Below, piece after piece: positions 8,296-15,598 of a DNA stretch of 26,065 bases. The position numbers and the translations under genes are program-made. The stretch comes from Lachnospiraceae bacterium. Lineage in GTDB: Bacteria; Bacillota_A; Clostridia; Lachnospirales; Lachnospiraceae. The stretch is from NCBI GenBank assembly GCA_017437705.1, contig JAFRYJ010000040.1, forward strand, positions 1-26,065. The letters run 5' to 3'. Under the pieces are notes generated by a model. That model worked only from the letters and a program-made list of their open reading frames with translations. It was not told the DNA's origin and did not search any database. The stretch's first letter is position 1, and each line of letters starts with the position of its first letter.

Positions 8296-9333
8296 ATGAA
8301 CAAAGACTTTTTATTTGATCTGTTAACGACGGGTTCTGTATCCGGGTACGAAGCGGAGCTGGAAAAGAAGATCTTCGACTATATGCAGGACAAGGCTGAT
8401 GAGGTTACGGTGGACGAGCTGGGCAATGTCACGGCCGCAATTAATACAACCGCAGATTTTAAGGTGATGCTGGCGGGCCACGCCGACGAGATCGGACTTA
8501 TGGTGACCGCTGTCGGCAGCGACGGCGCGCTGATGGTAACTGACATCGGATATGTTTATACGAATACCTACCCCGGCCATAAGGTGCGCATCTATACGAA
8601 GAACGGCATCATCTACGGTGCGGTGGCAAATTCCCGGGAGACATCAAAGAACCAGGAGCTTAAGGCCTCTGACCTGCGGATCGACATAGGTGCGAAGGAT
8701 AAGGATGATGCCTTAAGATACGTGGAGCCGGGTGATACCGTGACCTTCGATACTGACGTGCGGGAAATGCTGAACGGCTGCATCACCGGCAGGGCGCTGG
8801 ACGACAGGATCGGCGCATATATAGTGATGGAAGCGCTGGCAAAAGCTAATGAAAAAGGCGTATCCGTCGGCTGTTATTCCGCTGCCACCACGGGCGAGGA
8901 GACCACGGGCAACGGCGGTTATTTTACCGCATCAAGAGTGAAGCCGAACATCGCGATCGCCGTCGACGTTACCTATACGTCGGACAACTGCGGCATCAGC
9001 GATGCGGTGACGGGCGACATTGCGGTAGGAAAGGGCCCGGTCATCTGCAACAACCCTTCGATCCACAAAAAGCTCAACTCCCTTTTGAGGGATTGTGCGA
9101 AGAAGCTGGACATGGCGGTGCAGATCGAAGCGGCAAAAGGCAGGACCGGCACGGACGGCGACACGATGCATAAGACCGGGATCGGCGTGCCCTTTGCGCT
9201 GGTTTCTATACCGGTGCGCTACATGCATAACCCCGATGAGGTGGCGTCACTTAAGGATATTCAGGACTGCATCGATCTGCTGGCGGAGTTTTTCGCAAGC
9301 TGCACGCCGGACATGGATCTGAAGCCGTTCTGA
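8296..9333 (+). CDS. M42-family metallo-aminopeptidase
   Basis: Zinc or cobalt aminopeptidase of the M42 (PepA/FrvX/tetrahedral TET) family, 345 residues, expected as a cytosolic self-compartmentalising oligomer that trims peptides. The two-metal site is complete: His62 in AGHADEIG, the Asp169/Asp170 region in GRALDDRIGA, Glu201 and Glu202 in TTGEETTGNGG, Asp224 in AVDVTY, and His311 in RYMHNPDEV. The PDZ-like insertion domain spans about residues 70-160. GGAGG at 8284-8288 supports the ATG. The gene is flanked by an identical 13-bp sequence on both sides, suggesting it could have arrived as a unit. Substrate preference (glutamyl or broad) is not readable. Confidence 0.93.
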   Translation: MNKDFLFDLLTTGSVSGYEAELEKKIFDYMQDKADEVTVDELGNVTAAINTTADFKVMLAGHADEIGLMVTAVGSDGALMVTDIGYVYTNTYPGHKVRIYTKNGIIYGAVANSRETSKNQELKASDLRIDIGAKDKDDALRYVEPGDTVTFDTDVREMLNGCITGRALDDRIGAYIVMEALAKANEKGVSVGCYSAATTGEETTGNGGYFTASRVKPNIAIAVDVTYTSDNCGISDAVTGDIAVGKGPVICNNPSIHKKLNSLLRDCAKKLDMAVQIEAAKGRTGTDGDTMHKTGIGVPFALVSIPVRYMHNPDEVASLKDIQDCIDLLAEFFASCTPDMDLKPF

Positions 9334-9334
9334 C

Positions 9335-9347
9335 GACAGCCGGAAGG
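9335..9347. repeat. 13-bp direct repeat, right copy
   Basis: GACAGCCGGAAGG, the second copy of the sequence at 8273-8285. It lies just after the stop of the M42 peptidase gene and upstream of the ribosome site of the next gene. A looser relative (CCGGAAA) occurs in the gaps at 10146 and 25094. Confidence 0.55.
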
Positions 9348-9368
9348 CGGATCTGCAGGGAGAGAGAA

Positions 9369-9902
9369 ATGACACTGGAAGAAGCAGAGAAGTTTTATAA
9401 GGAATACGACGGTAAAGAGTTTCATATGTACAGGGAGGAACCGCGGCGGTACGGAGAGTTCGACTGTCTGTCGGTCCCGCCTGAGATCAGGCGGAAATGG
9501 GACGCGGAGCTGGCCGACGGGATCTTCGCATCTCTTTGGGATGACCCCGGCAGGGTCTGGTCGCGTCACAGCAGGCTGATCGACGTCCTTAAACGTAACT
9601 GCAGCAAAGCGGACATTGACCGTCTGCTGGATGAAATGGAAAAAATGACCACACTCGACAAAAGGTCGCGTATACTGATAACAGAGAACATGGCGGGAAG
9701 GAACGATACCCGTAAAGGCGGGTGCATGGTGATATGCCGTTCGAAAGCGCATATAGAGCGAATGGAGCGCATAATGAACAGCATCATGGACTTTACCTTA
9801 AACAGTGATGATGAATCGAACGATATGGGCTGGACTGATACAGCCGGGCGCTATAAAAATGCAGTAGCCGCTTACCGGTCTGCCCTTAAAAAATGGAGAT
9901 AA
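9369..9902 (+). CDS. uncharacterised protein, 177 residues
   Basis: I cannot assign a family. The protein is hydrophilic and probably cytosolic, with no signal peptide or membrane segment. Its N-terminal half has aromatic and charged motifs (EKFYKEYDGKEFHMYREEP, DDPGRVWSRH). The middle looks like a helical region (DIDRLLDEMEKM) leading to ITENMAGRNDT. The C-terminus is helical and basic (YKNAVAAYRSALKKW). The coding frame is uninterrupted, has a good site (AGGGAGAG at 9357-9364) and uses codons like its neighbours, so it is a real gene. It follows the M42 peptidase gene after the right-hand 13-bp repeat. Confidence 0.75.
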   Translation: MTLEEAEKFYKEYDGKEFHMYREEPRRYGEFDCLSVPPEIRRKWDAELADGIFASLWDDPGRVWSRHSRLIDVLKRNCSKADIDRLLDEMEKMTTLDKRSRILITENMAGRNDTRKGGCMVICRSKAHIERMERIMNSIMDFTLNSDDESNDMGWTDTAGRYKNAVAAYRSALKKWR

Positions 9903-9936
9903 AGCAACCAACATATTAAAAGAAAGAGGTGCGAAC

Positions 9937-10143
9937 ATGAAAAAACTCACAAAGATACTCCTTATTGCGGCTTTGGTACCCAATCACATAAATATTGACA
10001 AAGAAGCCGGTACCTTCGAGACCGGCGGACTGCTCTGGTCACTGAAGAAGACTCCCGGTGAGGACAGCAATAAATATACGCTGGAGCTGCTGCCGTTTCT
10101 TAAACGCGACAGCGAGCCCGCCGTTGAAAAAACAGAGGAATAG
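9937..10143 (+). CDS. small membrane-anchored or secreted peptide, 68 residues
   Basis: Short protein with a basic start (MKKLTK) and a very short hydrophobic stretch (ILLIAALVP, about 9 residues). A soluble tail follows, including ETGGLLWSLKKTPG and a charged acidic end. GAGGTG at 9927-9932 supports the ATG. The hydrophobic core is too short to span a membrane comfortably. Either this is a peripheral anchor or the N-terminal helix has lost residues compared with relatives. No known family is recognised with confidence. It sits between the uncharacterised protein and a NUDIX gene, with short gaps on both sides. Confidence 0.62.
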   Translation: MKKLTKILLIAALVPNHINIDKEAGTFETGGLLWSLKKTPGEDSNKYTLELLPFLKRDSEPAVEKTEE

Positions 10144-10169
10144 AGCACCGGAAAGGGAGCAGAATACTT

Positions 10170-10748
10170 ATGAGACTGCTCTTTGAGATGGATAAAAAGG
10201 ATCATGATGCCTGCACTCATTCATTCGTGCGGGATTCGGCGAGGAGCATCATCATAAGGGACGGCAGGCCGGCCATGATCCACAGCATGAAATTCGATTA
10301 CTATAAATTCCCCGGGGGCGGCATCGAAGATGGTGAAGATCCGGTGGATGCCCTGCTGCGGGAGACCCGTGAGGAAGCAGGGCTTGTTATCATGCCCGGG
10401 TCGGTGCGGGAATACGGATATGTGCACCGCGTCCAGAAAAGCGACCGGGATGTAACGGAGCGTTTTGTACAGGATAATTACTATTATCTGTGCGAAGCGG
10501 AAAGAAGATCAGTATCACAGGAACTGGATGATTATGAGGCAGGGGAGTCCTACACCCTGGAATATCCGGATCCGGCGGAAGCGATAAGGAAAAACCGGAG
10601 CGTGACCGGCAGCCCATATAACAGGATGATGTTTGAAAGAGAGGCACGGGTCCTGGAGCTTCTGATGGAGGAAGGGATCGTTATCAGCGGAGAGAACGAT
10701 GAGCACAAGGAAAGAGATAGTCAGCAGCCATTACGATCAGACGGATGA
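10170..10748 (+). CDS. NUDIX hydrolase
   Basis: NUDIX-fold pyrophosphohydrolase of 192 residues. The NUDIX box is perfect from Gly50 to Leu72: GGIEDGEDPVDALLRE then TREEAGL, giving G-x5-E-x7-RE-x2-EE-x-G-L. The metal-binding glutamates are Glu65, Glu68 and Glu69. The strand before it, YYKFPGG, is typical. The substrate (a nucleoside diphosphate derivative) cannot be told. The C-terminal part (YNRMMFEREARVLELL) is an extra helix. The last 50 bases overlap the next methyltransferase gene in another frame, and the final 17 residues are low-complexity and charged. The C-terminus may therefore be a recent extension of the frame. Confidence 0.88.
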   Translation: MRLLFEMDKKDHDACTHSFVRDSARSIIIRDGRPAMIHSMKFDYYKFPGGGIEDGEDPVDALLRETREEAGLVIMPGSVREYGYVHRVQKSDRDVTERFVQDNYYYLCEAERRSVSQELDDYEAGESYTLEYPDPAEAIRKNRSVTGSPYNRMMFEREARVLELLMEEGIVISGENDEHKERDSQQPLRSDG

Positions 10749-11490
10749 AGACGGACGGCTTCAGAGGACCCGGCACGGTCAGCTGGAGTATATCACGACC
10801 ATGAATCATATCCATCGTTACGCCGAAAAAGGATCGAAGGTCCTGGAGGTCGGCGCCGGAACCGGAAGATATTCCATCGCTCTGGCAAAGGAAGGCATGG
10901 ACGTCACGGCGGTGGAGCTGGTCGAAAGCAATCTTAAGATCCTCAGGGAAAACAGCAGGGGTATCGGGAATATCAGATCATATCAGGGTGATGCGGCGGA
11001 TCTCAGCATGTTTGCCGACGGTCAGTTTGATGTGACACTGGTCCTGGGCCCGATGTACCACCTGTATGAGGCAGACGAAGTGGGCCGTGCGATCGATGAG
11101 GCGATCCGCGTCACGAAGCCCGGCGGAGTTCTGATGTTCGCCTTTCTATCAGTGTTTGCCATCATGTATGGATATTACCTCTGCGGCAACTGGGCGGAGG
11201 GGCAGGACGAAAACTTCACGGAAGACAATAAAGTAAGGCATTTCAAGGAACAGCTCTTTACCGGCTATGATGTGACCGAGTTTGAAGACCTGTTCAAAAG
11301 CAGGCCCGTTGACCGGATAACGACTGTAGGCGTGGACGGCCTGCTGGAAACGGTCGAAAAGCGCCCGGATTTTTCCATTCGGGATGAGGACTTTGAAGCC
11401 TTTGCAGAGTGGTATCTGGCCTTTTCGGAGAAGAGGGAGCTTCTGGGACACACGAGCCATCTGCTGTATATCTGCAGAAAGCGAAATTAA
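10699..11490 (+). CDS. class I SAM-dependent methyltransferase
   Basis: Methyltransferase of 263 residues. Motif I is KVLEVGAGTGRYSIAL (Glu50, Gly52, Gly54, Gly56), the acidic residue is Glu73 in TAVELVESN, and the pattern continues with GDAADLSMF, FDVTLVLGPMYHL and VTKPGGVLMFAF. It belongs to the small-molecule Methyltransf_25 type, and LGPMYHL is characteristic of that subgroup. The substrate is unknown. GGAGAG at 10689-10694 lies 4 bases before the ATG, within the NUDIX frame, so the two genes overlap by 50 bases and should be translationally coupled. A strong terminator follows 14 bases after its stop, ending the upstream transcription unit. Confidence 0.88.
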   Translation: MSTRKEIVSSHYDQTDEDGRLQRTRHGQLEYITTMNHIHRYAEKGSKVLEVGAGTGRYSIALAKEGMDVTAVELVESNLKILRENSRGIGNIRSYQGDAADLSMFADGQFDVTLVLGPMYHLYEADEVGRAIDEAIRVTKPGGVLMFAFLSVFAIMYGYYLCGNWAEGQDENFTEDNKVRHFKEQLFTGYDVTEFEDLFKSRPVDRITTVGVDGLLETVEKRPDFSIRDEDFEAFAEWYLAFSEKRELLGHTSHLLYICRKRN

Positions 11491-11504
11491 GATCAAGACC
11501 AAAA

Positions 11505-11550
11505 AACAGATTCCGGTCAGCGCCTGTGCGTAAGCCGGAATCTGTTGATT
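11505..11550 (+). terminator. rho-independent terminator before abiE
   Basis: A perfect 12-bp inverted repeat (AACAGATTCCGG at 11505-11516 and CCGGAATCTGTT at 11535-11546) encloses an 18-base loop with a small apical CGC/GCG stem. GATTTT follows it. The left arm is preceded by a run of A, which would also serve as a T-tract for transcripts coming from the right. This is the only convincing terminator I see in the window. Confidence 0.8.
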
Positions 11551-11573
11551 TTCACCGCGCAGTAGCGTATTAT
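11545..11573 (+). promoter_or_regulatory. sigma-70-type promoter for abiEi-abiEii
   Basis: TTGATT at 11545-11550 and TATTAT at 11568-11573 are separated by exactly 17 bases, a near-consensus housekeeping promoter directly behind the terminator. The -10 box also forms one arm of a TATTAT/ATAATA inverted repeat with 11588-11593. This could be an operator, since AbiEi antitoxins are known to repress their own promoters through inverted repeats. The operator is only a guess. Confidence 0.6.
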
Positions 11574-11592
11574 TGTACTATGAGGTGATAAT

Positions 11593-12174
11593 ATGATAAA
11601 AACAACGGCGATGCTTCTTGATGAACTTAAGAATTATGCCTCACCGAAAACCAAATTGTCGCGCATGGTCAAAAACGGAGAACTGTTCCGGGTAACAAAA
11701 GGCATTTATGAAACAGATAAAGGCGTATCCGCACATCTTCTGGCAGGAAGCATCTACGGGCCGTCCTATATCTCTTTTGAGTATGCTCTGTCTTATTACG
11801 GTATGATCCCGGAGGCTGTATACACGGTCACATCAGCGACATATGAAAAGAAAAAAAAGAAAAAATACGAAACGCCCTTCGGTGTATTCGTTTATCAGGA
11901 TATTCCTGCGGAAGCATACCCGTTTTATCTGGAGGTCAGGAGAGAAGGGGATTACTGGTACAGGATCGCATCTCCGGAAAAAGCGGTCTGCGACCAGCTT
12001 TATACGCTGCCTCCCGTCAAAAACAGGAGCGAGCTTGCATATGTTTTATTCAATGATATGCGTATGGATGAGGAAGAGATCTGCAGGCTGAACAAAGACG
12101 TTGTGAGGGAGCTTTCAGCTAAATATCATTCGGCCAATGTCCGGATATTCAGTTCACTGTTGAGGAGATTTTAA
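11593..12174 (+). CDS. abiEi: AbiEi-family type IV antitoxin
   Basis: Antitoxin half of an AbiE type IV toxin-antitoxin and abortive-infection pair, 193 residues. The N-terminal part (LLDELKNYASPKTKLSRMVK, then GELFRVTKGIYET) is the winged-helix DNA-binding domain with the usual 'G-x-Y' wing. The following SYISFEYALSYYGMIPE and SPEKAVCDQLY are family hallmarks. It is expected to bind its own promoter and to counteract the toxin without stable binding. GAGGTG at 11582-11587 gives the start. Residues 86-91 are six lysines encoded by an A8 run and an A6 run split by one G (11851-11865). A one-base slip there would destroy the C-terminal half. The toxin gene starts 1 base after its stop. Confidence 0.88.
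   Translation: MIKTTAMLLDELKNYASPKTKLSRMVKNGELFRVTKGIYETDKGVSAHLLAGSIYGPSYISFEYALSYYGMIPEAVYTVTSATYEKKKKKKYETPFGVFVYQDIPAEAYPFYLEVRREGDYWYRIASPEKAVCDQLYTLPPVKNRSELAYVLFNDMRMDEEEICRLNKDVVRELSAKYHSANVRIFSSLLRRF
11851..11865 (+). other. A-tract (A8-G-A6) inside abiEi
   Basis: Eight A, one G and six A in a row within the lysine run of the antitoxin gene. Such tracts are known sites of replication or transcription slippage. A loss of one base would move reading into a frame that stays open to 12091 and would remove the normal antitoxin C-terminus. Confidence 0.5.
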
Positions 12175-12175
12175 G

Positions 12176-13057
12176 ATGAATGCCGCTTTAGACCAAATGC
12201 TTAAAGCCTATGATGCCGACGATCTTTACGGGCGCGAAAATGCAGTGAAAGAGATCATCCAGGAGATAGTATTATGCGGTCTGTCCCGGGCGGGATTTTT
12301 CAGGAAGGCTGCCTTTTACGGCGGCACTGCTCTGAGGATCTTTTATGGGCTGGACCGTTTTTCCGAAGACCTGGATTTTTCGCTGCAGGCTGAGGACAGC
12401 TCTTTTGATCTGAAAGAGTATTTTCCCGTGCTGGGAAAAGAGGTGCGGTCCTTCGGCCTTAACATGGAGATCACGGAGAAGAAAAAGACCAAAGACAGCA
12501 ATATCCGTTCCGCATCCATAAAGGGAAATACAAAGGAGCATCTTCTCTTATTTTATCCGGAGGATCAAGCTGTAAGAGACGCCGCAAAAAACGAACTGAT
12601 CAAGGTCAAATTCGAAGTGGATGTCTCCCCGCCTGAACATGCCTCTTTTGAGCATAAATACAGGCTTCTTCCGTCGCCCTACGAAGTAACGCTTTATGAT
12701 ATGCCTTCCCTGTTTGCCGGGAAGATACATGCGGTGCTTGCTAGAGCATGGAAGAACAGGATAAAGGGCAGAGACCTTTACGACTACGTGTTTTACCTTT
12801 CACGCGGCGCAGCGGTCAACCTGCCGCATTTACAGAAACGCCTGCAGGATTCCGGCACTGTTTTAAATGGTACGGACCTTTCTCTGGAGAGGGTAAAAGA
12901 GATGCTTAACGAAAGATTTGAAAGCATAGATTATGCCCAAGCCAAAAGAGACGTGGATCCGTTTATCCGTGATCCGGCATCACTTAAGGTGTGGAGCGCC
13001 GAATTTTTCAGGCAGATAACAGAAGGTTTAAGAGAAGCACAGACCGGCAGGCAATAA
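12176..13057 (+). CDS. abiEii: AbiEii-family toxin, nucleotidyltransferase
   Basis: Toxin half of the AbiE pair, 293 residues, DNA polymerase beta-like nucleotidyltransferase fold. Motif I is FYGGTALRIFYGL (Gly49-Gly50-Thr51), and the metal-binding pair follows in FSEDLDFSL (Asp65, Asp67). The KVKFEVDVSP strand and the helix-rich AGKIHAVLARAWKNR-IKGRDLYD region complete the AbiEii/MenT pattern. Family members are bacteriostatic and some act on tRNA ends. The exact target here is not known. It starts 1 base after the antitoxin stop, with the ribosome site GAGGAG inside the antitoxin gene, so the pair is tightly coupled. All catalytic residues are present, so the toxin looks active. Confidence 0.9.
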   Translation: MNAALDQMLKAYDADDLYGRENAVKEIIQEIVLCGLSRAGFFRKAAFYGGTALRIFYGLDRFSEDLDFSLQAEDSSFDLKEYFPVLGKEVRSFGLNMEITEKKKTKDSNIRSASIKGNTKEHLLLFYPEDQAVRDAAKNELIKVKFEVDVSPPEHASFEHKYRLLPSPYEVTLYDMPSLFAGKIHAVLARAWKNRIKGRDLYDYVFYLSRGAAVNLPHLQKRLQDSGTVLNGTDLSLERVKEMLNERFESIDYAQAKRDVDPFIRDPASLKVWSAEFFRQITEGLREAQTGRQ

Positions 13058-13067
13058 TGAGGCAAGC

Positions 13068-13619
13068 ATGATAATTCTTATAACAGGGGCATCACATACG
13101 GGAAAAACACTTCTCGCACAGAGGATGCTTGAAAAATATAAATACCCGTATCTGTCCGTCGACCATCTGAAGATGGGGCTGATCAGAAGCGGAAATACCG
13201 GTCTCACCCCGGAGGACGACGATGAGCTTACGGCTTATCTGTGGCCCATCGTGCGGGAGATGATCAAGACAGCGGTGGAGAACAGGCAGAACATGATAGT
13301 CGAGGGATGCTATATCCCCGAAGACTGGCGCAGGGACTTTGACGACCGGTATTCGGAATCGATACGGTGCATCTGCCTCATCATGAGCGACGGATACATA
13401 GATGATCATCTCGATGAGATAATAAGGCACGAAAGCGATATCGAGAACCGGACAGATGCAGCGGCTGTTGCCGCAGAGGAACTGAAGAATGACAACCGTG
13501 TGTATATGGAGCGCTGCAGGAGGAACGGTGACCTGCAGGTGCTTATCGAATCGGACTACGAAGGGGCGATAAGCGCGATACCGGATTTTGATACCACGGA
13601 AAAAGAGGAGCGGAAATGA
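13068..13619 (+). CDS. P-loop kinase-like ATPase
   Basis: Small P-loop protein of 183 residues with the Walker A motif right at the N-terminus (TGASHTGKT, Lys13). A helix and LSVDHLKMGLIRSG follow, as in adenylate-kinase, 2-phosphoglycerate-kinase and zeta-like phosphotransferases. A second conserved strand is MIVEGCYIPEDW, and the hydrophobic strand CICLIM precedes a helical, arginine-containing lid region. The substrate is unknown; no partner antitoxin of the epsilon type is seen. It begins 10 bases after the AbiEii stop and ends in a 4-base ATGA overlap with the NUDIX gene. It therefore belongs to the same coupled group, transcribed from the abiE promoter unless a hidden promoter exists. 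Confidence 0.8.
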   Translation: MIILITGASHTGKTLLAQRMLEKYKYPYLSVDHLKMGLIRSGNTGLTPEDDDELTAYLWPIVREMIKTAVENRQNMIVEGCYIPEDWRRDFDDRYSESIRCICLIMSDGYIDDHLDEIIRHESDIENRTDAAAVAAEELKNDNRVYMERCRRNGDLQVLIESDYEGAISAIPDFDTTEKEERK

Positions 13620-14050
13620 TCGTTGAAAAGAGCTGCGGCGCCGTTGTATACACGGTGACCGAAGAGGGGATAAGGTACATCATAATACAGAGCAAAACCG
13701 GTTTTTACGGATTTCCCAAGGGCCATATGGAAAATGATGAGACCGAGACCGAGACGGCGCTCAGGGAGGTCATGGAGGAGACCGGGCTTTTGGTTACTCT
13801 GGATCCGGATTTTCGGACCGCGGACCATTACAGGATCCCGCTGGGCCAGGATGCGGAAAAGGAAGTGATATATTTCCTGGGATATTATGAGGGGCAGACG
13901 CCTGTCTTTACGGACAGGGAGCTGTCGGGCGGAAGCCTTTATTCCTATGATGAAGCTGTTAAGCTCCTTCGGTTTGAAAACTCAAAGAAGATACTTACGG
14001 AAGCAGATGATCATCTGAAAGCGCAGGGAAAGGGCAATGGAAAGGTTTGA
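13616..14050 (+). CDS. NUDIX hydrolase, Ap4A-hydrolase type
   Basis: NUDIX protein of 144 residues with the compact form of bis(5'-nucleosyl)-tetraphosphatases. It opens with EKSCGAVVYT, then has TGFYGFPKGHMEND. The NUDIX box runs from Gly36 to Leu58, with Glu42, Arg50-Glu51 and Glu54-Glu55 all in place. Substrates of this branch are dinucleoside polyphosphates, but other nucleotides are possible. The ATG overlaps the kinase stop by 4 bases, with GAGGAG at 13606-13611 as ribosome site. The last 14 bases overlap the next gene, so three genes are translationally linked. Confidence 0.88.
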   Translation: MIVEKSCGAVVYTVTEEGIRYIIIQSKTGFYGFPKGHMENDETETETALREVMEETGLLVTLDPDFRTADHYRIPLGQDAEKEVIYFLGYYEGQTPVFTDRELSGGSLYSYDEAVKLLRFENSKKILTEADDHLKAQGKGNGKV

Positions 14051-14663
14051 ATACGGAGACCCGGATGCGCCGGTCGTCCTGATACAGCCGGTTGGCGATC
14101 ACGACCTGCCGTTAATGGAAAAGGAGGCCTCTCTGATCCGCGAGATGTGCGGCAGGGACTTCCGCCTTGTGGCATTAAAGACGGAGGACTGGAACAAAGA
14201 CCTGTCTCCCTGGAAGGCTCCGGCCGTTTTCGGGAATGATGATTTCGGCGGCGGAGCGGAGGAAACGCTGAAGGAAGTCCTGGCTGCTGCGGACGATCCC
14301 GCGAAGAAATACTATATCGGCGGCTACTCACTGGCAGGGCTGTTCGCCCTGTGGGGAGTGTATCAGACTGACATATTTTCCGGCGCCGCGGCAGCATCAC
14401 CCTCCCTGTGGTTTCCGGGATTTGTATCATATATGAAAACGAACGAGCTGAGGGCCGACAGGGTGTACCTTAGCCTCGGCGACAGGGAGGAAAAGGCCCG
14501 GAATCCCGTAATGGCTTCCGTCGGAAGCTGCATCCGTGAGGCAAACAGCCTGCTTAATGAAAACGGTGTCGACTGTGTCCTGGAGTGGAACGAAGGCAAT
14601 CATTTCCGGGATCCGGAGATCAGGACCGCGAAGGCCTTTGCATGGGTGATGCGGGAACCCTGA
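14037..14663 (+). CDS. alpha/beta hydrolase (esterase-like)
   Basis: Serine hydrolase of 208 residues with the esterase D/IroE-like architecture. The nucleophile elbow is IGGYSLAG with Ser98 (G-x-S-x-x-G). A candidate acid is Asp149 in LSLGDREEK, and the histidine is His189 in NEGNHFRDP. The stretch ASPSLWFP after the elbow is typical of the enterobactin-esterase-related group. No signal peptide is visible, so it acts in the cytosol; the ester substrate is unknown. Its ATG lies inside the NUDIX gene (14-base overlap) and the ribosome site AGGGAAAGGG precedes it. It is the last member of the coupled run after abiEii. Confidence 0.85.
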   Translation: MERFEYGDPDAPVVLIQPVGDHDLPLMEKEASLIREMCGRDFRLVALKTEDWNKDLSPWKAPAVFGNDDFGGGAEETLKEVLAAADDPAKKYYIGGYSLAGLFALWGVYQTDIFSGAAAASPSLWFPGFVSYMKTNELRADRVYLSLGDREEKARNPVMASVGSCIREANSLLNENGVDCVLEWNEGNHFRDPEIRTAKAFAWVMREP

Positions 14664-14697
14664 TACAGCGCATACAGAAAACAATGAGGACCATCAG

Positions 14698-15213
14698 ATG
14701 ATAAAGACAGAACGGCTTTCTCTCCGGCTCATACAGGCCGGCGACTGGAAGGCGATACAGAAGATATGGGCGGATCAGGCGGCGTCCGGATATGCGGGAT
14801 TTGACAAGCCCAACGACCTGGATGATGCTGCCGTATCCGAAAGGATAGCCATGTGGGCCTCCTTTGCCGGCGGCGCGGAGCATATATTCTATGCGGTATG
14901 CCTGGAGGAAACGGTCATCGGATACGTCGCCTTTAACAGAAGGCCGGAGGGCTATGAGATCGGCTACTGCTTCCATTCGGATCATCACGGAAGAGGATAC
15001 GCAAAGGAGAGCATCTCCGTTTTGCTTGACCTTATGAAGGAAAAGGGCGTGCCCGTCATCACGGCGGGAACGGCGCTGGGGAACATTCCTTCGGTGCGGC
15101 TGCTCCTTTCCCTGGGATTTAAGCAGGCCGGAACGGAAAAGCTGTCCTTTTATAAGGACGAGGACGGAAGAGACATTATTTTTGAGGGCGGCATTTTCGA
15201 GCTGCGGTTTTAA
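14698..15213 (+). CDS. GNAT N-acetyltransferase, RimJ/RimL type
   Basis: GNAT of 171 residues beginning with the classical KTERLSLRLIQAGD opening. The strand VIGYVAFNRR is followed by EIGYCFHSDHHGRGYAKESI (H-G-R-G-Y-A acetyl-CoA loop). The C-terminal LGNIPSVRLLLSLGFKQAG is the usual N-x-x-S-x-x-L-L-x-x-x-G-F segment. It is likely a protein or small-molecule N-acetyltransferase; the target is not predictable. It follows the esterase by 34 bases with only a modest ribosome site (TGAGGA). Confidence 0.9.
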   Translation: MIKTERLSLRLIQAGDWKAIQKIWADQAASGYAGFDKPNDLDDAAVSERIAMWASFAGGAEHIFYAVCLEETVIGYVAFNRRPEGYEIGYCFHSDHHGRGYAKESISVLLDLMKEKGVPVITAGTALGNIPSVRLLLSLGFKQAGTEKLSFYKDEDGRDIIFEGGIFELRF

Positions 15214-15243
15214 GTGCGGCTGAAGCGTACAGAGAGGTTGAAA

Positions 15244-15561
15244 ATGGCATCTGATAAAGGATACCTGGATTATATCATGGAACAGCTTTCGGAGCTGGAG
15301 GACATATCGTACAGAGCGATGATGGGCGAATACATCATTTATTACAGAGGAAAGATAGTGGGCGGCATCTACGACGACCGCTTACTCGTAAAGCCGGTAA
15401 AGTCCGCGGTCAGGCTGATGCCCGACGCGGAATACGAGCTGCCCTACGAAGGCGCCAGGGAAATGCTTCTGGTGGATGATGTCGAAAACAGGGAATTCAT
15501 GTGTGAGCTTGTAAGAAGCATATATGAGGAGCTGCCCGAGCCGAAAAAGAAAAAGAAATGA
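15244..15561 (+). CDS. TfoX N-terminal domain protein
   Basis: Protein of 105 residues consisting of a lone TfoX-N domain. The signature LEDISYRAMMGEYIIYYRGK is followed by VGGIYDDRLLVKPV and ends after an acidic helix in five consecutive lysines. In proteobacteria TfoX regulates competence. Stand-alone TfoX-N proteins are widespread in Bacillota and have no settled function. The frame is open from a GTG at 15214, but AGAGAGG at 15230-15236 points to the ATG at 15244. The family position of the first conserved residues agrees. Probably cytosolic. Confidence 0.87.
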   Translation: MASDKGYLDYIMEQLSELEDISYRAMMGEYIIYYRGKIVGGIYDDRLLVKPVKSAVRLMPDAEYELPYEGAREMLLVDDVENREFMCELVRSIYEELPEPKKKKK

Positions 15562-15598
15562 CCCGGGAAGGCAGCGTTTATTCTCACGGAGGTGCATG

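Noticed and set aside
11568..11593. TATTAT/ATAATA inverted repeat as a definite AbiEi operator
   Set aside because: AT-rich arms of 6 bp overlap the -10 box and start codon and can arise by chance, so I mention it only as a possibility with the promoter.
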